Assembly (NCBI GenBank): GCA_022495995.1
Contig: JAFEMH010006937.1
Coordinates: 1 to 64,000 of the forward strand
Origin: Adenophora triphylla var. japonica
Taxonomy: Eukaryota; Streptophyta; Magnoliopsida; Asterales; Campanulaceae
DNA length: 64,000 nucleotides
Direction: 5' to 3'
In this document: positions 1 to 10,518 of the stretch, piece by piece
How positions within the stretch are numbered: position 1 is the stretch's first letter
Layout: each line of letters opens with the position of its first letter
Notes under the pieces: model-generated
What the model saw: the letters and a program-made list of their open reading frames with translations, nothing else
Databases searched by the model: none
Told to the model about the DNA's origin: nothing
Made by a program: the position numbers and the translations under genes

Positions 1-2071
1 GTGGTAGGTCACGATCCGAACCCGAGAGATATGGATTTCTCGTTACGGAAAGTGATGAAGTGGAGTTAATCGAAAACGATGAACCTACTTGCTACCAAGA
101 AGCGATGTCCACTCCTGATTTGGAAAAATGGCAAGAGGCCATGAAGTCCGAATTACAATCCATGGCTGATAATCAAGTTTGGAACTTGATTGATCCACCC
201 GAAGGTGTAAAAACCATAGGGTGCAAATGGGTCTTCAAGAAGAAGACCGACATGGATGGGAAGGTGCACACCTATAAGGCTAGGCTTGTAGCTAAGGGAT
301 ATAGGCAAGTTCATGGCATCGACTATGATGAAACCTTTTCGCCTGTAGCTATGCTTAAGTCTATTAGAATTTTAATTGCCATAGCCGCATATTATGACTA
401 TGAGATATGGCAAATGGATGTCAAAACAGCTTTCCTTAATGGGAAGTTACTTGAGGATGTATACATGATACAACCTGAAGATTTTGTCAGTCCAGAAAAT
501 TCTAACAAGGTGTGTAAGTTGCAGAAATCCATTTATGGATTGAAGCAAGCTTCTAGGAGTTGGAATCTACATTTTGATGAAGCAATCAAGGAGTTTGGCT
601 TTATCAAAAACGAAGATGAACCTTGTGTATACAAGAAAATTAGTGGGAGCGTAGCACTATTTTTAGTGTTGTATGTCGACGATATCTTACTCATTGGAAA
701 TGACGTTTCTGCACTACAGACTGTTAAGTCTTGGTTGGGAAAGTGTTTTTCAATGAAAGATATGGGCGAAGCCGCATATATCCTTGGAATAAAGATCTAT
801 AGAGATAGATCAAAGAGGATGATTGGTTTAAGTCAAAGTACTTACATTGACAAGGTTCTTAGAAGATTCCAAATGGAAAATTCTAAAAGGGGAAACTTGC
901 CAATGTTACATGGTACTCCCTCCATCCCAGACCAAGGGTTCATCTTTCCCTTTTGGGACGTCCCAGACCAAGAGTTCATTTCCAAAAAAGGCAAGTTTTT
1001 GAATATATTAATACCCTTATCATCTTCATATATTTACAAAAAAACCATTCATTATATCCTTATACATTCTCTCTCCTATTTTCTACCACACATTTAACTA
1101 CTATTCCTCCCACTCATTCTCTCTCCTATTAAATATTTTTAACTTTTACATTCTCTCTCCTATTCCCTACCACACATTTAACTTTTACATTATCTCTCAT
1201 ATTTCCTACCACACATTTAATTACTATTTCCTATCTCACATTTAACTTTTATTCATTTTTTAAAAAATTTCTTAAGAAGCGTGAAATCCCCCCATATACC
1301 CTTGGTCTGGGACGGAGGGAGTATATCTCTTAGCAAGAATCAAAGTCCTAAGACTAATGATGAGCGAAAGAGAATGAATGGTATTCCATATGCTTCGGCA
1401 ATTAGGTCTATCATGTATGCTATGTTATGTACTAGACCCGATGTATCGTGTGCTCTAAGCATGACGAGTAGGTACCAATCGGATCCCGGCGAACCACATT
1501 GGATAGCAGTCAAGAATATCCTTAAGTACTTACGAAGAACTAAGGATGTATTCTTGGTCTTTGGAGGAATGGAAGAAGATCTTGTAGTAAAAGGCTACAC
1601 AGATGCTAGCTTCCGAACCGACAAAGATGATTTCAGATCGCAGTCTGGATTTTTTTTACGCTTAATGGAGGCACTGTGAGTTGGAAAAGTTCCAAGCAAA
1701 GTACCGTCGCTGATTCTACAACCGAAGCTGAGTACATAGCGGCATCCGATGCAGCTAAGGAAGCAGTTTGGATCAAAAAGTTCATTAGTGATTTGGAAGT
1801 CGTTCCAAGCATCAGAGACCCTATTGAACTTTACTGTGACAACAATGGTTCCATTGCACAAGCAAAGGAACCAAGGTCACACCAGAGATCCAAACATATA
1901 CTTCGACGTTTCCACATCATCCGAGAGATATGTGAAAGGGAAGACGTAAAGATATGCAGAGTAGACACTGATGATAATGTGGCGGACCCATTAACTAAGG
2001 TTCTCCCGCAAGCTAAGCGTGATGGTCATGTGAGGTCCATGGGTATTCGATACATGGTAGATTGGGCCTAG
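1..2071 (+). pseudogene. copia pol: reverse transcriptase and RNase H, broken
   Basis: The frame is open from the window edge; there is no start codon here, and coding enters from the left. The reverse transcriptase carries the catalytic YVDD box at 672-683 and the usual copia blocks, such as the lysine-rich motif near 230-310 and the Y-G-L-K-Q-A block near 535-550. RNase H follows from about 1560, with a conserved TTEAEY block and a DNN motif near 1838-1850. Two lesions are visible. A Stowaway MITE (916-1321) splits the thumb/connection region. A one-base change in the T-run at 1650-1657 shifts the frame, so the last 132 codons are read in another frame. The stop is the TAG at 2069-2071, directly before the purine tract. 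Confidence 0.92.
916..1321. mobile_element. Stowaway-type MITE in the copia reverse transcriptase
   Basis: The 406 bp insert begins CTCCCTCCATCCC and ends GGGACGGAGGGAG, the inverted terminal repeat known for plant Stowaway (Tc1/mariner-derived) MITEs. It is flanked by TA at 914-915 and 1322-1323, the expected target duplication. Removing it and one TA makes the flanking reverse-transcriptase codons contiguous. Inside, the first 80 bp hold a second copy of the terminal motif (near 955-985), and the right half has degenerate repeats of a pyrimidine-rich unit (about 1055-1230). It has no coding capacity and would need a transposase in trans. Confidence 0.93.
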
Positions 2072-2085
2072 TGCAAGTGGGAGAC
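2072..2085 (+). other. copia polypurine tract
   Basis: A purine-rich stretch (core AAGTGGGAGA) sits directly between the pol stop codon and the LTR start. In copia elements this primes plus-strand DNA synthesis. It fixes the LTR start at TGTTGG, 2086. Confidence 0.8.
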
Positions 2086-3423
2086 TGTTGGTGTTATGCC
2101 CTAGGCCTATGATTGATAGACTTATGTGTTGACATTATTTATTATATGAGATGTTTATCATTTGATTATTATTATGTTTTGTATATTTGTTTATAATAAT
2201 CTCCGTCCCTAATTATTAAGAGAATAATTAGTATAATTGTCAATGGATAATCATACGATGATTATATGCATCGAGATGCACATTGAAATTATGGGTACTT
2301 GTTAGAGAACAAGTGACTGGACATGACCCGCATGAGATTTATGTTATGGTCAAATGTCATAACTAAATATCATAAGGTTACTTCATTTAGTCCCTAGACC
2401 TGAGATTATCATGACCTTACATATGATGAAAGTCATGTTTGATTTTAGTCAAACGGTATCTTAACACGATATCTATAAAGGCTATCTTTGGCATGATCGG
2501 ATTCATGATGGGAAGGATGATAAGTCAAGATGGAATTTGTCCCTCGAAAGAGAGATGTTTTGCTTGGGCCCCTCGATGAGTGATAATGATGAAAGTGTAT
2601 GGCCGTACCCCAATATGATTGGAATTATCATTATACTCAAGAATTGAGAAAGCATTGAACAAAGACAAGTTGACAAGGACCATGACTTGTGTTCAATATA
2701 ACATCGTGAGACAAAGGGAGAAATGGAAGTGTACCATTGGAAACGTGAACTCTTACGTTATATTATTTGGGTAGACATAATGGCTTGCTAGAGTCCGCTT
2801 ATGTCTCATGAGGATCGATATGATCGAGCTCATTGCCAACATAATATAATCCTATTGGGTCACACACAATTAGATTGAATTTGATAAACCAAGGGAAGAA
2901 TGATTGAGAAAACTCATACTTGACCATGTGTGGTCGTGCGACACATCAAGGCAATATGCCCCGTGTGGTCGTGCGACACAATGGGTCTCAAGGCGGTTTG
3001 ACTGACTTGTTTCCTAATTTGATTAGGACTCTAATATGGATACTAATGTAGTATAAATAAGAGAGTCTGTCAACCCTAATAGCCTAGCCGAAATTTAGAA
3101 AAGAAAACACAATATTCTCAATATTCTTCCAAGGGTTTTTGATCTAGCAATATTCAAGAAGAGTTCTTGGATTCATTCAAAGGTGTGGATACCGAAAGAG
3201 GGTGTTCGCTCGTTCATCGATCAAGGCCTAGAGTTCAAGCAATCTGAAGAACAAAGTTTGTGATCTGAAATCACATCATTGAATTGTTCGATAGCTCAAG
3301 AACGGAAAGCGTTCAAGGTTGGTTACATCTATCTCATAGGATTCAATTTAATTGTATAGAACGGATCCTAGGCTCCTTGGGTTTTATGTTATTTGATGCT
3401 TTATTCCGCTGCGCATCTTCCCA
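2086..3423 (+). repeat. copia 3' LTR
   Basis: The LTR is about 1338 bp and runs from TGTTGG to CA. It contains a TATA box at 3052-3060, preceded by two identical 18 bp direct repeats. The region after the TATA box would be R/U5. No second copy is in the window, so age cannot be estimated. The right boundary is inferred from the resumption of gypsy integrase coding. Confidence 0.8.
2928..3060 (+). promoter_or_regulatory. copia LTR promoter: paired palindromic repeats and TATA box
   Basis: The block GTGTGGTCGTGCGACACA occurs twice, with the core GTCG-TG-CGAC at 2933-2942 and 2968-2977, 35 bp apart. The core arms are complementary around a two-base centre. A TATA box, TATAAATAA, lies at 3052-3060, 75 bp downstream on the same strand. 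The arrangement resembles the enhancer repeats of plant copia LTRs, but no binding protein can be named from sequence. Confidence 0.65.
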
Positions 3424-5825
3424 AGATATGAAGGCAACGCAAGACGATACGCAAGATTTCCAACTCTTTCCAAAATCTCAAAAGGCCCAATGAACCTCGG
3501 AGCTAGTTTACCCTTCTTACCATACCTCTTAATTCCCACCTTTGGTAAAACCCTCAAAAATACAAAGTCTCCCTTCTGAAACTCAAGATCTCGTCTCCTC
3601 TGATCTGCATAGCTTTTCTGTCTACTCTGGGCCGTAATCAATCGGTTCCGAATAATCTTGACTTTATCAACTGAATCCCGAACCATATCAATACCCCAAA
3701 GCTTAGCTTCACCGACTTCATCCCAACAAATCGGAGATCTACATTTCCTCCCGTACAAAGCTTTATAAGGGGCCATCTCAATACTCGACTGATAGCTATT
3801 ATTATAAGTAAACTCAATAAGAGGTAAGTGAACATCCCAAGAATCTGAGAAGTCAACTGAACAAGCTCACAACATATCTTCAAGAATTTGAATTGTTCTC
3901 CTGGATTGGCCATCAGTTTGAGGATGAAACGCTGTGCTAAATCTCAATTCTGAACCTATAGCCTTTTGTAACGCCTGCCAAAATATGGAAGTAAATCTAG
4001 GATCACGGTCTGACACAATACTAACCAGTACCCCGTGCAATCTTACTATCTCGTGAATATAAAACTTCGCAAGCCTCTCCATTGAATAGCTAATGTCAAT
4101 AGGTAGGAAATGAGCGGACTTCGTCAATCTTTCCACAATCACCCAAATGGCATCATGCTTCCTACTAGTACGAGGCAATCCCGTGACAAAATCCATCGTT
4201 ATATGCTCCCATTTCCACTCCTGAATCTCTAACGCCTGAAGCAACCCAGCAGTTCTTTGATGTTCCACTTTAACTTGTTGACATGTCAAACACTTCGATA
4301 CATAATCCTCTATTTCTCTCTTCATATTATTCCACCAAAAATGTTGCTTCAAATTCTGGTACATCTTGGTACTCCCGGGGTGAATAGTATAATTGGACTT
4401 ATGGCCTTCATCAAGAACTTGGCCCTTCACCTCATCAAGATTAGGCACACACAATCGGCCTCTAAATTTCAATACTCCATCAAAACTAAGAGAGAAATCC
4501 TTGAATTTTCCATCTATAGTTTTATCCACGATTTTCTTCAACTCGGAATCATTCTTTTGAGCCTCCTTTATTTGTTGAATAAAGATTGGCAAAGCACTAA
4601 TATTCGCAAATATAGTTCCATGTCTCGACTCCCGGGGACACCAATCTCGAGCATCCTCTAACATCTTCCATTCCCGAACCATCAATGAAGCTACATAAGA
4701 CTTTCTACTAATAGCATCCGCCACCACATTTGCTTTGCTCGGGTGATAAGAAATGGTACAATCATAATCCTTCAAAAGTTCCATCCATCTACGTTGCCTA
4801 TTGTTCAGCTTCGTCTGAGAGAAAAGATACTTCAAGCTCTTATGATCCGTGAAAATCTCAAATTTTGCTCCATAAAGGTAATTCTTCCATTTGTGTAACG
4901 CTAAAACAATTACCGCAAGCTCCATGTCATGAGTTGGATAGTTCTGTTCACAAGAAGTTAACTTCCTCGAAGCATAAGCAATGACCTTCCCATTTTGCAT
5001 CAAAACACACCCCAAACCTTCCTTCGAAGCATCACAATATATTACCAAACCATCATTCCCATCTGGCAAAACAAGAATAGGTGCCGAAGTTAACCTCTTC
5101 TTCAATTCCTCAAAACTAGCTTGACACTTATCATTCCACACAAATGGTACATTCTTCTGAGTCAACTGACTCAAAGGTGTAGCAATCTTCGAAAACCCTT
5201 TTATGAATCTTCGATAATACCCGACTAAACCCATAAAACTTCGGATCTCGGTGACTGTTTTCGGCCTCTTCCAACTAACAACGGCTTCAATCTTGGAAGG
5301 ATCAACGGTAATTCGCTTCTTTAACACCACATGGCCTAGAAAAGAAATATCCTCGAGCCAAAAAACACACTTACTAAACTTGGCAAATAACTTCTTCTCT
5401 CGTAGCACCGCCAAAACCATTCGCAAGTGTTGTTCTTGCTCCTCCCGAGATTTAGAATATACGAGAATATCATCAATAAACACAGCCACAAAAGTATCTA
5501 TATAAGACTTGAAAACTCGGTTCATCAAATCCATAAAAATGGCTGGAGAATTTGTTAACCCAAAAGGCATGACAAGAAATTCAAAATGACCATACCGGGT
5601 ACGAAAAGCAGTCTTGGAAACATTATCTGAACGGACCTTCAACTGATGATATCCGCTTCTCAAGTCGAGCTTCAAAAAGGCTGTCACACCTTGAAGTTGA
5701 TCAAATAAATCATCAATATGAGGCAAAGGATTTTTGTTCTTCACCTTCACTTGATTCAATTGTCTATAATCAATGCATAATCTCAAGGACCCATCTTTCT
5801 TCCTAATAAATAATATCGGAGCTCC
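3424..5825 (-). pseudogene. gypsy pol: reverse transcriptase, RNase H, integrase
   Basis: Read on the minus strand from 5825, the domains are reverse transcriptase (with F-I-D-D near 5465-5480), RNase H (T-D-H-K-S-L near 4830), the integrase HHCC zinc finger (C-x-x-C near 4265-4285), the integrase catalytic core (S-D-R-D near 4000) and the C-terminal domain, which ends at the copia boundary. Two stops break an otherwise single frame. A TAG near 5823 stands where the family has tryptophan. A TGA near 3867 stands where an arginine is usual. Both are explained by single C:G to T:A changes, as expected for methylated repeats. The 3' end, including any chromodomain, is missing. Confidence 0.92.
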
Positions 5826-6724
5826 CTACGGCGAGACACTAGGTCGGATGAATCCCCGATCAAGCAACTCTTGCAACTGAGCCTTCAACTCTTTCAATTC
5901 AGCCGGAGCCATTCTATAAGGTGCCTTGGATATCGGAGCTGTACCTAGAAGCAAGTCAATCCCAAATTCTATCTCCCTATCCGGAGGCATCACATACTCT
6001 GAAGAGAACACATCCGGAAATTCTTTAACTACCGGTACATCCCCAAACTCCGACAACTCTTTAGTAGTATCAAGAACACTAGCCAAGAATCTGGTATAAC
6101 CACGAAGCAATAACTTTCTAGCTTTCACATAAGAAATAACACGAATAGTCCCAACCGAAGGAATAGCCTCAAAAACAAACTTAGGCATATTCGGGACTGA
6201 AAATGTTACAATATTCTTATGACAATCGACTAAAGCATAATACTTGCTTAGCCAATCCATACCCAAAATAACATCAAAATCATGTATAGGTATCACTACT
6301 AAATCAACAGGTAACATATGATCATATATATGCACATCACAGGCACGTAACACTTCATCAGTTACCAAACACTCTCCCATAGGAGTTGATACTTCTAGCA
6401 CATAAGGCATAGACTCAACAGAAACATGGAATTGCGATGCAAAATGCATGGAAACATAAGAATGTGATGAGCCAGGGTCTATAAGTGCGCGTGCTCTCAA
6501 ACTTGCTATAAAAATATTACCTCCTATGGCAGTGGAGAAATCTGCCACTTGTTGTTGATTCACAGCAAAGACCTGGCCCTGAACCTTAGGCCTCCCTGAA
6601 GCATCCCTCTTCTGCCCTTGAGAAGTCCCAGCGCCACTCCCGGATGGTTGCTTCTTTGGTTTTGGACAATCCTTTTGAAAATGCCCCAACTGCCCACAAT
6701 TCAAACATTTACCTTTCTTCTTCT
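5826..6724 (-). pseudogene. gypsy gag C-terminus and protease
   Basis: The segment starts with a CCHC zinc knuckle (C-G-Q-L-G-H-F-x-K-D-C), which binds nucleic acid in Gag. A basic, Ser/Gly-rich linker follows, then the aspartic protease with the D-P-G-S-S-H-S motif seen in many plant elements of this group, then the linker into reverse transcriptase. A TAG near 6724, next to the knuckle, separates it from the rest of gag, and another stop near 5823 separates it from reverse transcriptase. In the live ancestor these would be one polyprotein. Confidence 0.85.
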
Positions 6725-7323
6725 AACATTGATCCTCTAAGTTCCCCTCCTTCCGACAATGATTACAAACTTTCTTTGGTTGATTCCCCGGAATATACCC
6801 TTACCTTCTCACACTTGATGAACCCTGCGGCTATCCTCGAAACTGTGATGTCATTCCTTATCCTCCTCGACTGTCTCGGCCTTGTTGTTGTCTCCCTGAC
6901 CTCCTCGACTTCCGGTACTTAACACCTCGGTTTTCCTCTTATGTTCATCAATATCATTCTCAACATGGTAAGTACAATCCACCGCATCTTGAAAATCTTG
7001 AAACTTGTGGGACACTAACTGCGTTTGGATCCCTGTCTTTAATCCCCAAACAAATCTCATGGATTTTCTCCCCTCGGTTGCACTAGATGAGTGAAATATC
7101 TAGATAACTCGGTGAACTTGGCCACATACTGAGCCACTGTCATAAAATTCTGCTCCAAGTTAAGAAACTCCATCTCCTTTTTATCTTGATCTACTGTCAG
7201 AATGAAATGCTCCTTGAACTTCCTTAGAAAATTCTCCCAAGTATACGGAACATGAGCCTCATCCCAACTTACCTTTAAAGTTCTCCACCAATGCTCTACC
7301 GCACCAGAAAACTTGTAGGCAGC
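6725..7323 (-). pseudogene. gypsy gag, central part
   Basis: The minus-strand frames at 7057-7323 and 6851-7060 encode the capsid-like Gag core, including the block with paired tryptophans followed by a long helical segment rich in charged residues. The 5' end of this piece is cut by the insertion of element A at 7323/7324, and the gag start lies at 23616-23926. The frames are offset near 7057, and stops before the zinc knuckle show decay. Confidence 0.85.
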
Positions 7324-7997
7324 TGTGAATGTGTGCCCAAATTTTGTTTCTGTTGGATTCACGCGAGTTTGAAGACATCCGGTTTAATTTGAAAAAACGG
7401 AGTCACCACACCATTTTGATTACCTCAAAACTTTGAAAAAAAGGTTTTATGGGTTCGGAGGTTAAATTACCCCTTGGGAAGAACGTTTGGCGTTCACCCA
7501 AGGTGCCTTGCCGGAGCAAGTCTCCCATGATTTCATTAATTGTGCTTGCTTGCGTGCTTTCTTGTGTGCATGTGTTTGAAAATAAGGAGGGAATGTCCCA
7601 AGTCGTCTTCCGGACGTACAAACCATTTGTTGGTTGTCGCTCGGGATTTCTTGGAATTTATGTATTCGGGATTATGATCCCGCCCTCATCTTGTGACTTG
7701 TGATCATCGCATTTTTAACCTCGGGACCCTCGGGACTTGCGTGATCGAGAGAATGACTCTCTTTATGGTCAAAGATGAGGTTCTTTAGAAAAGGAAGGTC
7801 CTTAGCCCATCAATCCTACGCTTTAAGACGGTCGAGCTCGTATAGATGCTTCATACTCTTTCTTAAGCGATAATTGGAGATATAGGGTTCAAGGTTGTCC
7901 CTTTCTAAAGAAATATGGAACCTTTAATGGAAGGAACGATGTAAAGATAGGATCTTTTACACCGGTCCGTTCCTAGGTTGCTAATGGGGGAATGGGG

Positions 7998-8420
7998 GAA
8001 ATGTATGTAAAAATGACACTTTAATGAAAAGATGACATTTTTGGGTTGCAAATGATGCACTTAGTTTAAAGAAATGATCTTTATTGCAAATGATGCATAA
8101 AGATTTGATTTTTATGCAAATGATGCATTTTTGAAGAAATTGGCATTCATTATGCAAATGATGCATAAAGATTGCATTTTGAAAAGCATATGATGCTAGT
8201 TTATGGTAAAGACATGGTCTTTAAAGCAAATGATGCTTGGAAAAGTGATTTTGGATGCAAATGATACATTTTGATTGAAAAGATTTGATTTTTATATGCA
8301 AAGGATGCATAAAGATGGCATTTTTATTTGAAAATGGGGGTTTTAGGTGCAAAGGATGCACCTTTATGGGAAAAGACTACATTTTTATGACAAATGATGT
8401 CTAATGCATGCAAAAGGGGA
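7998..8420. repeat. ATGATGCAT-type degenerate minisatellite in LTR A
   Basis: Short motifs such as GCAAATGATGCAT, alternating with AAAGAT-T, recur about every 20-35 bp. On the element's own strand this falls downstream of the TATA box, so it would be transcribed as R/U5 or leader. The same array is in the other LTR of A (22578-23000), and a related GCAAAGGATGCTA array is in LTR C (47940-48180). No gene overlaps it. Confidence 0.7.
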
Positions 8421-8722
8421 AGGGGAATATGAAGATATGATCTTTAATCTACCAAGTCCCAAGCAATATAAAGGTAATGCAATGAGCAATTTATAAAGCA
8501 ATTAGGATGCGAGGTTAGGGCGTGCGAGGTTACCAATGGCTTCCTTCTTCTTCGAGCGGAGCTAGGAGGAGAGGTTGGTCTTGGATCTTCAAGGAGGAGG
8601 GAGGGAGCTTCTTGGCCTTCTTCTTCACCTTCTTGGATCTTCAACAGCCTCTTGGGAGTATTTCTTCGTATTATGTGTGGTGTTGTTGGAAATTGTTGTT
8701 GAGAAATGGGTAGAGGAGGGCT

Positions 8723-8890
8723 CTATTTATAGGCAGTCTGGATAAGGCTAATGAAGCCGTGCGGCTAAGGACAGCAAGCTAATGCAGCCGTGCGGCATTA
8801 TCCACAATGACTCAGCATTCTAGAACCATGCAAGGTGGCAAATTCTAGAACCTTCCCTCCTAATTAAGAAAAACGTGTTTCTTAATTAGG
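8723..8890 (-). promoter_or_regulatory. LTR A core promoter: TATA box, paired palindromes, HSE-like sites
   Basis: On the minus strand the TATA box is CTATAAATAG at 8723-8732. Twenty-four bases upstream lie two GCCGTGCGGC palindromes (8756-8765 and 8787-8796), 31 bp apart. Further upstream are a TGACTCA bZIP-type motif (about 8806) and two TTCTAGAA sites (8818-8825, 8843-8850). The second extends to TTCTAGAACCTTC, a three-unit TTCnnGAAnnTTC heat-shock element pattern. A perfect inverted repeat with 13 bp arms (8859-8871 / 8878-8890) follows. Confidence 0.7.
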
Positions 8891-9035
8891 AAGGATCCCC
8901 TTCAGCCCTAAATTAATTAAAAACAGTTCCGGAATGTTTCCGGAACACTAGGAAGGTTCGGGAATTACCGGAAAACTTACCGAAATTGCTTAGGGAAATT
9001 TAACCGAAGGCATGTGCCAGATTTGGGTACTTACA

Positions 9036-9521
9036 GAAGCCCCTCGGCAACGTCACTTGCAAGGCGAGTGGGGTAGTCTATAGAAAAGGATCTGATCTGG
9101 CGAATGCCGAGACGGATTGGGAGACCAAGGTGGTCGAGTGGCTGAACCTCTTATGAAAGGCTACCTACGTATCCCGGAGGAATCAAGCCAGGCCGTAGTT
9201 CAGAATAGATCCATTTGGGAATGGAGAAGAGAAAGCGGGTCTCTTCTTTGGGGAAATAGAAGGGAAAATGACCTAGGAGGTCAAGCAATTGATCCTACTT
9301 TGGGGATATGCTAGGAGTGACCAAGGTGGTCGAGATAACAAAGTCTCTTATGAGAGACTACTTCATCACTGAGGAGTGACGGAGGAAAAAAGGGTGACCA
9401 AAGTGGTCGGATGGCTGGACCTTTTATAAAAGGCTACCTACGTATCCCGGAGGAATCAAGCCTTGATCGTAGTTCGAGCATCACTAGATAGGTAGGAACG
9501 ATGTCTAGGATCCTCGAGGGT
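9036..9521. repeat. A: recurring GACCA...CTACG...CGTAG modules
   Basis: Next to the 3' LTR, non-coding units of roughly 100-300 bp repeat in degenerate form. Each holds GACCAAGGTGGTC, a variant of GGCTACCTACGTATCCC, and a downstream CGTAGTTC (for example 9161 and 9433 onward). CTACG and CGTAG can pair around the intervening stretch. The minus-strand polypurine tract (GAGGGG) adjoins the LTR at about 9040-9046. I see no open reading frame worth calling. Confidence 0.6.
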
Positions 9522-9634
9522 TTGACAATTAATGGAGGATGTCACCTGATTGACAATTAATGGAGGTTGTCACCTGATTGACAATTAATGGAGGTTGTCA
9601 CCTGATTGACAATTAATGGAGGTTGTCACCTGAG
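9522..9634. repeat. 28 bp tandem repeat, four copies
   Basis: The unit TTGACAATTAATGGAGGTTG plus TCACCTGA repeats four times head to tail. A shorter relative (with AATTCGGAGG) occurs on the far side of the next array at about 10132. Element C has the same unit at 49617-49702. Confidence 0.85.
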
Positions 9635-9639
9635 AAAAC

Positions 9640-10130
9640 TGGAGCTTACGTCACTATCGAGAAGATAGAGGTAGCTAAAGTTGAGAGAAACTTAAGCGTA
9701 CGTCACTATTCGGGATAGAGGTAGCTTAAGTTGAGAGAAACTTGAGCGTACGTCACTATTCGGGATAGAGGTAGCTTAAGTTGAGAGAAACTTGAGCGTA
9801 CGTCACTATTCGGGATAGAGGTAGCTTAAGTTGAAAGAAAATTGATCGTACGTCACTATTCGGGATAGAGGTAGCTTAAGTTAAGAGAACTTAGCATACG
9901 TCACTATTCGGGATAGAGGTAGCTTAAGTTAAGAGAACTTAGCATACGTCACTATTCGGGATAGAGGTAAGCTAAGTTGAGAGAAACTTGAGCGTACGTC
10001 ACTATTCAGGATAGAGGTAGCTTAAGTTAAGAGAACTTAGCATACGTCACTATTCGGGATAGAGGTAAGCTTAAGTTAAGAGAACTTAGCATACGTCACT
10101 ATTCGGGATAGAGGTAAGCTAAGTTTAGAG
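9640..10130. repeat. About 49 bp tandem repeat, ten copies
   Basis: The unit contains CGTACGTCACTATTCGGGAT, AGAGGTAGCTTAAGTT and GAGAGAAACTT. Copies vary by a few bases, some with an 'AGCATACG' variant. The position between the 3' LTR and the antisense gene promoter is the hypervariable region that generates satellite repeats in Tat/Ogre elements. Confidence 0.88.
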
Positions 10131-10159
10131 TTTTGACAATTCGGAGGTTGTCACCTAGC

Positions 10160-10403
10160 ATTATCCCGTTATAACGGAATTAACGGAGGCGACTGGGAAG
10201 AAAGCTTAATTGCTTAAGAGATAAGGGATATCTTCTGAAAAAGATGTTATCTTGGTTAAAAGATAACGGAAATTGCATGCCCAAGTGGACGGTCCAGGGG
10301 CAGGATTGTAATTTTCTGCTCAGAGCGAATGAGGCCGCCCGACATGAGATGGAGAAAAAGGAGCCGTACGGCTAGAGACCTGTTTTTTCCAGATTATTTA
10401 AAA
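10160..10403 (+). promoter_or_regulatory. A gene 1 promoter: Myb-type palindrome, paired palindromes, TATA box
   Basis: CCGTTATAACGG at 10166-10177 is a perfect palindrome made of two TAACGG Myb-type cores; more TAACGG copies follow near 10182 and 10264. The pair GCCGCCCGAC (10334-10343) and GCCGTACGGC (10363-10372) lies 22 bp upstream of a TATA-like TTATTTAAAA (10394-10403). The start codon of gene 1 is 116 bp farther on, after a GA-rich leader. The layout matches element C. Confidence 0.7.
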
Positions 10404-10518
10404 TCAGATTTGAACGGGCCATTGGCATTGCATTGCCGCCCAAGAACGCAGAGAGAGAGAGAAGAGAGGAAGAGAATTTCAAAATTCTTTCAATCCCCTT
10501 GCTTCTCTTTGATTTGAG

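Larger units (their letters stand above)
1..3423 (+). mobile_element. Ty1/copia LTR retrotransposon, 3' part
   Basis: The window opens inside the pol gene of a Ty1/copia element and runs through its polypurine tract and 3' LTR. The 5' LTR, gag and integrase lie outside the window. Order on the plus strand is reverse transcriptase, RNase H, purine tract, LTR, which is the copia order. The LTR starts TGTTGG at 2086 and I end it at CA, 3423, because the integrase-side coding of a minus-strand gypsy element resumes just after. The element is dead: a MITE interrupts the reverse transcriptase and a frameshift lies near 1650. The copia/gypsy junction is inferred from where recognisable coding begins, so it could be off by a few bases. 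Confidence 0.9.
7324..9035 (-). repeat. element A 3' LTR
   Basis: The minus-strand termini are TGTAAGTACCC and ATTCACA. It is collinear with the 5' LTR over its whole length (constant offset 14580). It holds, in transcription order, an inverted repeat, heat-shock-element-like sites, a TGACTCA motif, the paired palindromes, a TATA box, and an R/U5 region with an ATGC-rich minisatellite. It also carries an internal copy of the first 11 bases of the PBS (7398-7408, one mismatch). The flank at 7319-7323 is GCAGC. Confidence 0.95.

Noticed and set aside
7403..7703. Conserved open frames in both LTRs of A
   Set aside because: They are identical only because the LTRs are copies; LTRs B and C do not keep them open in the same way.
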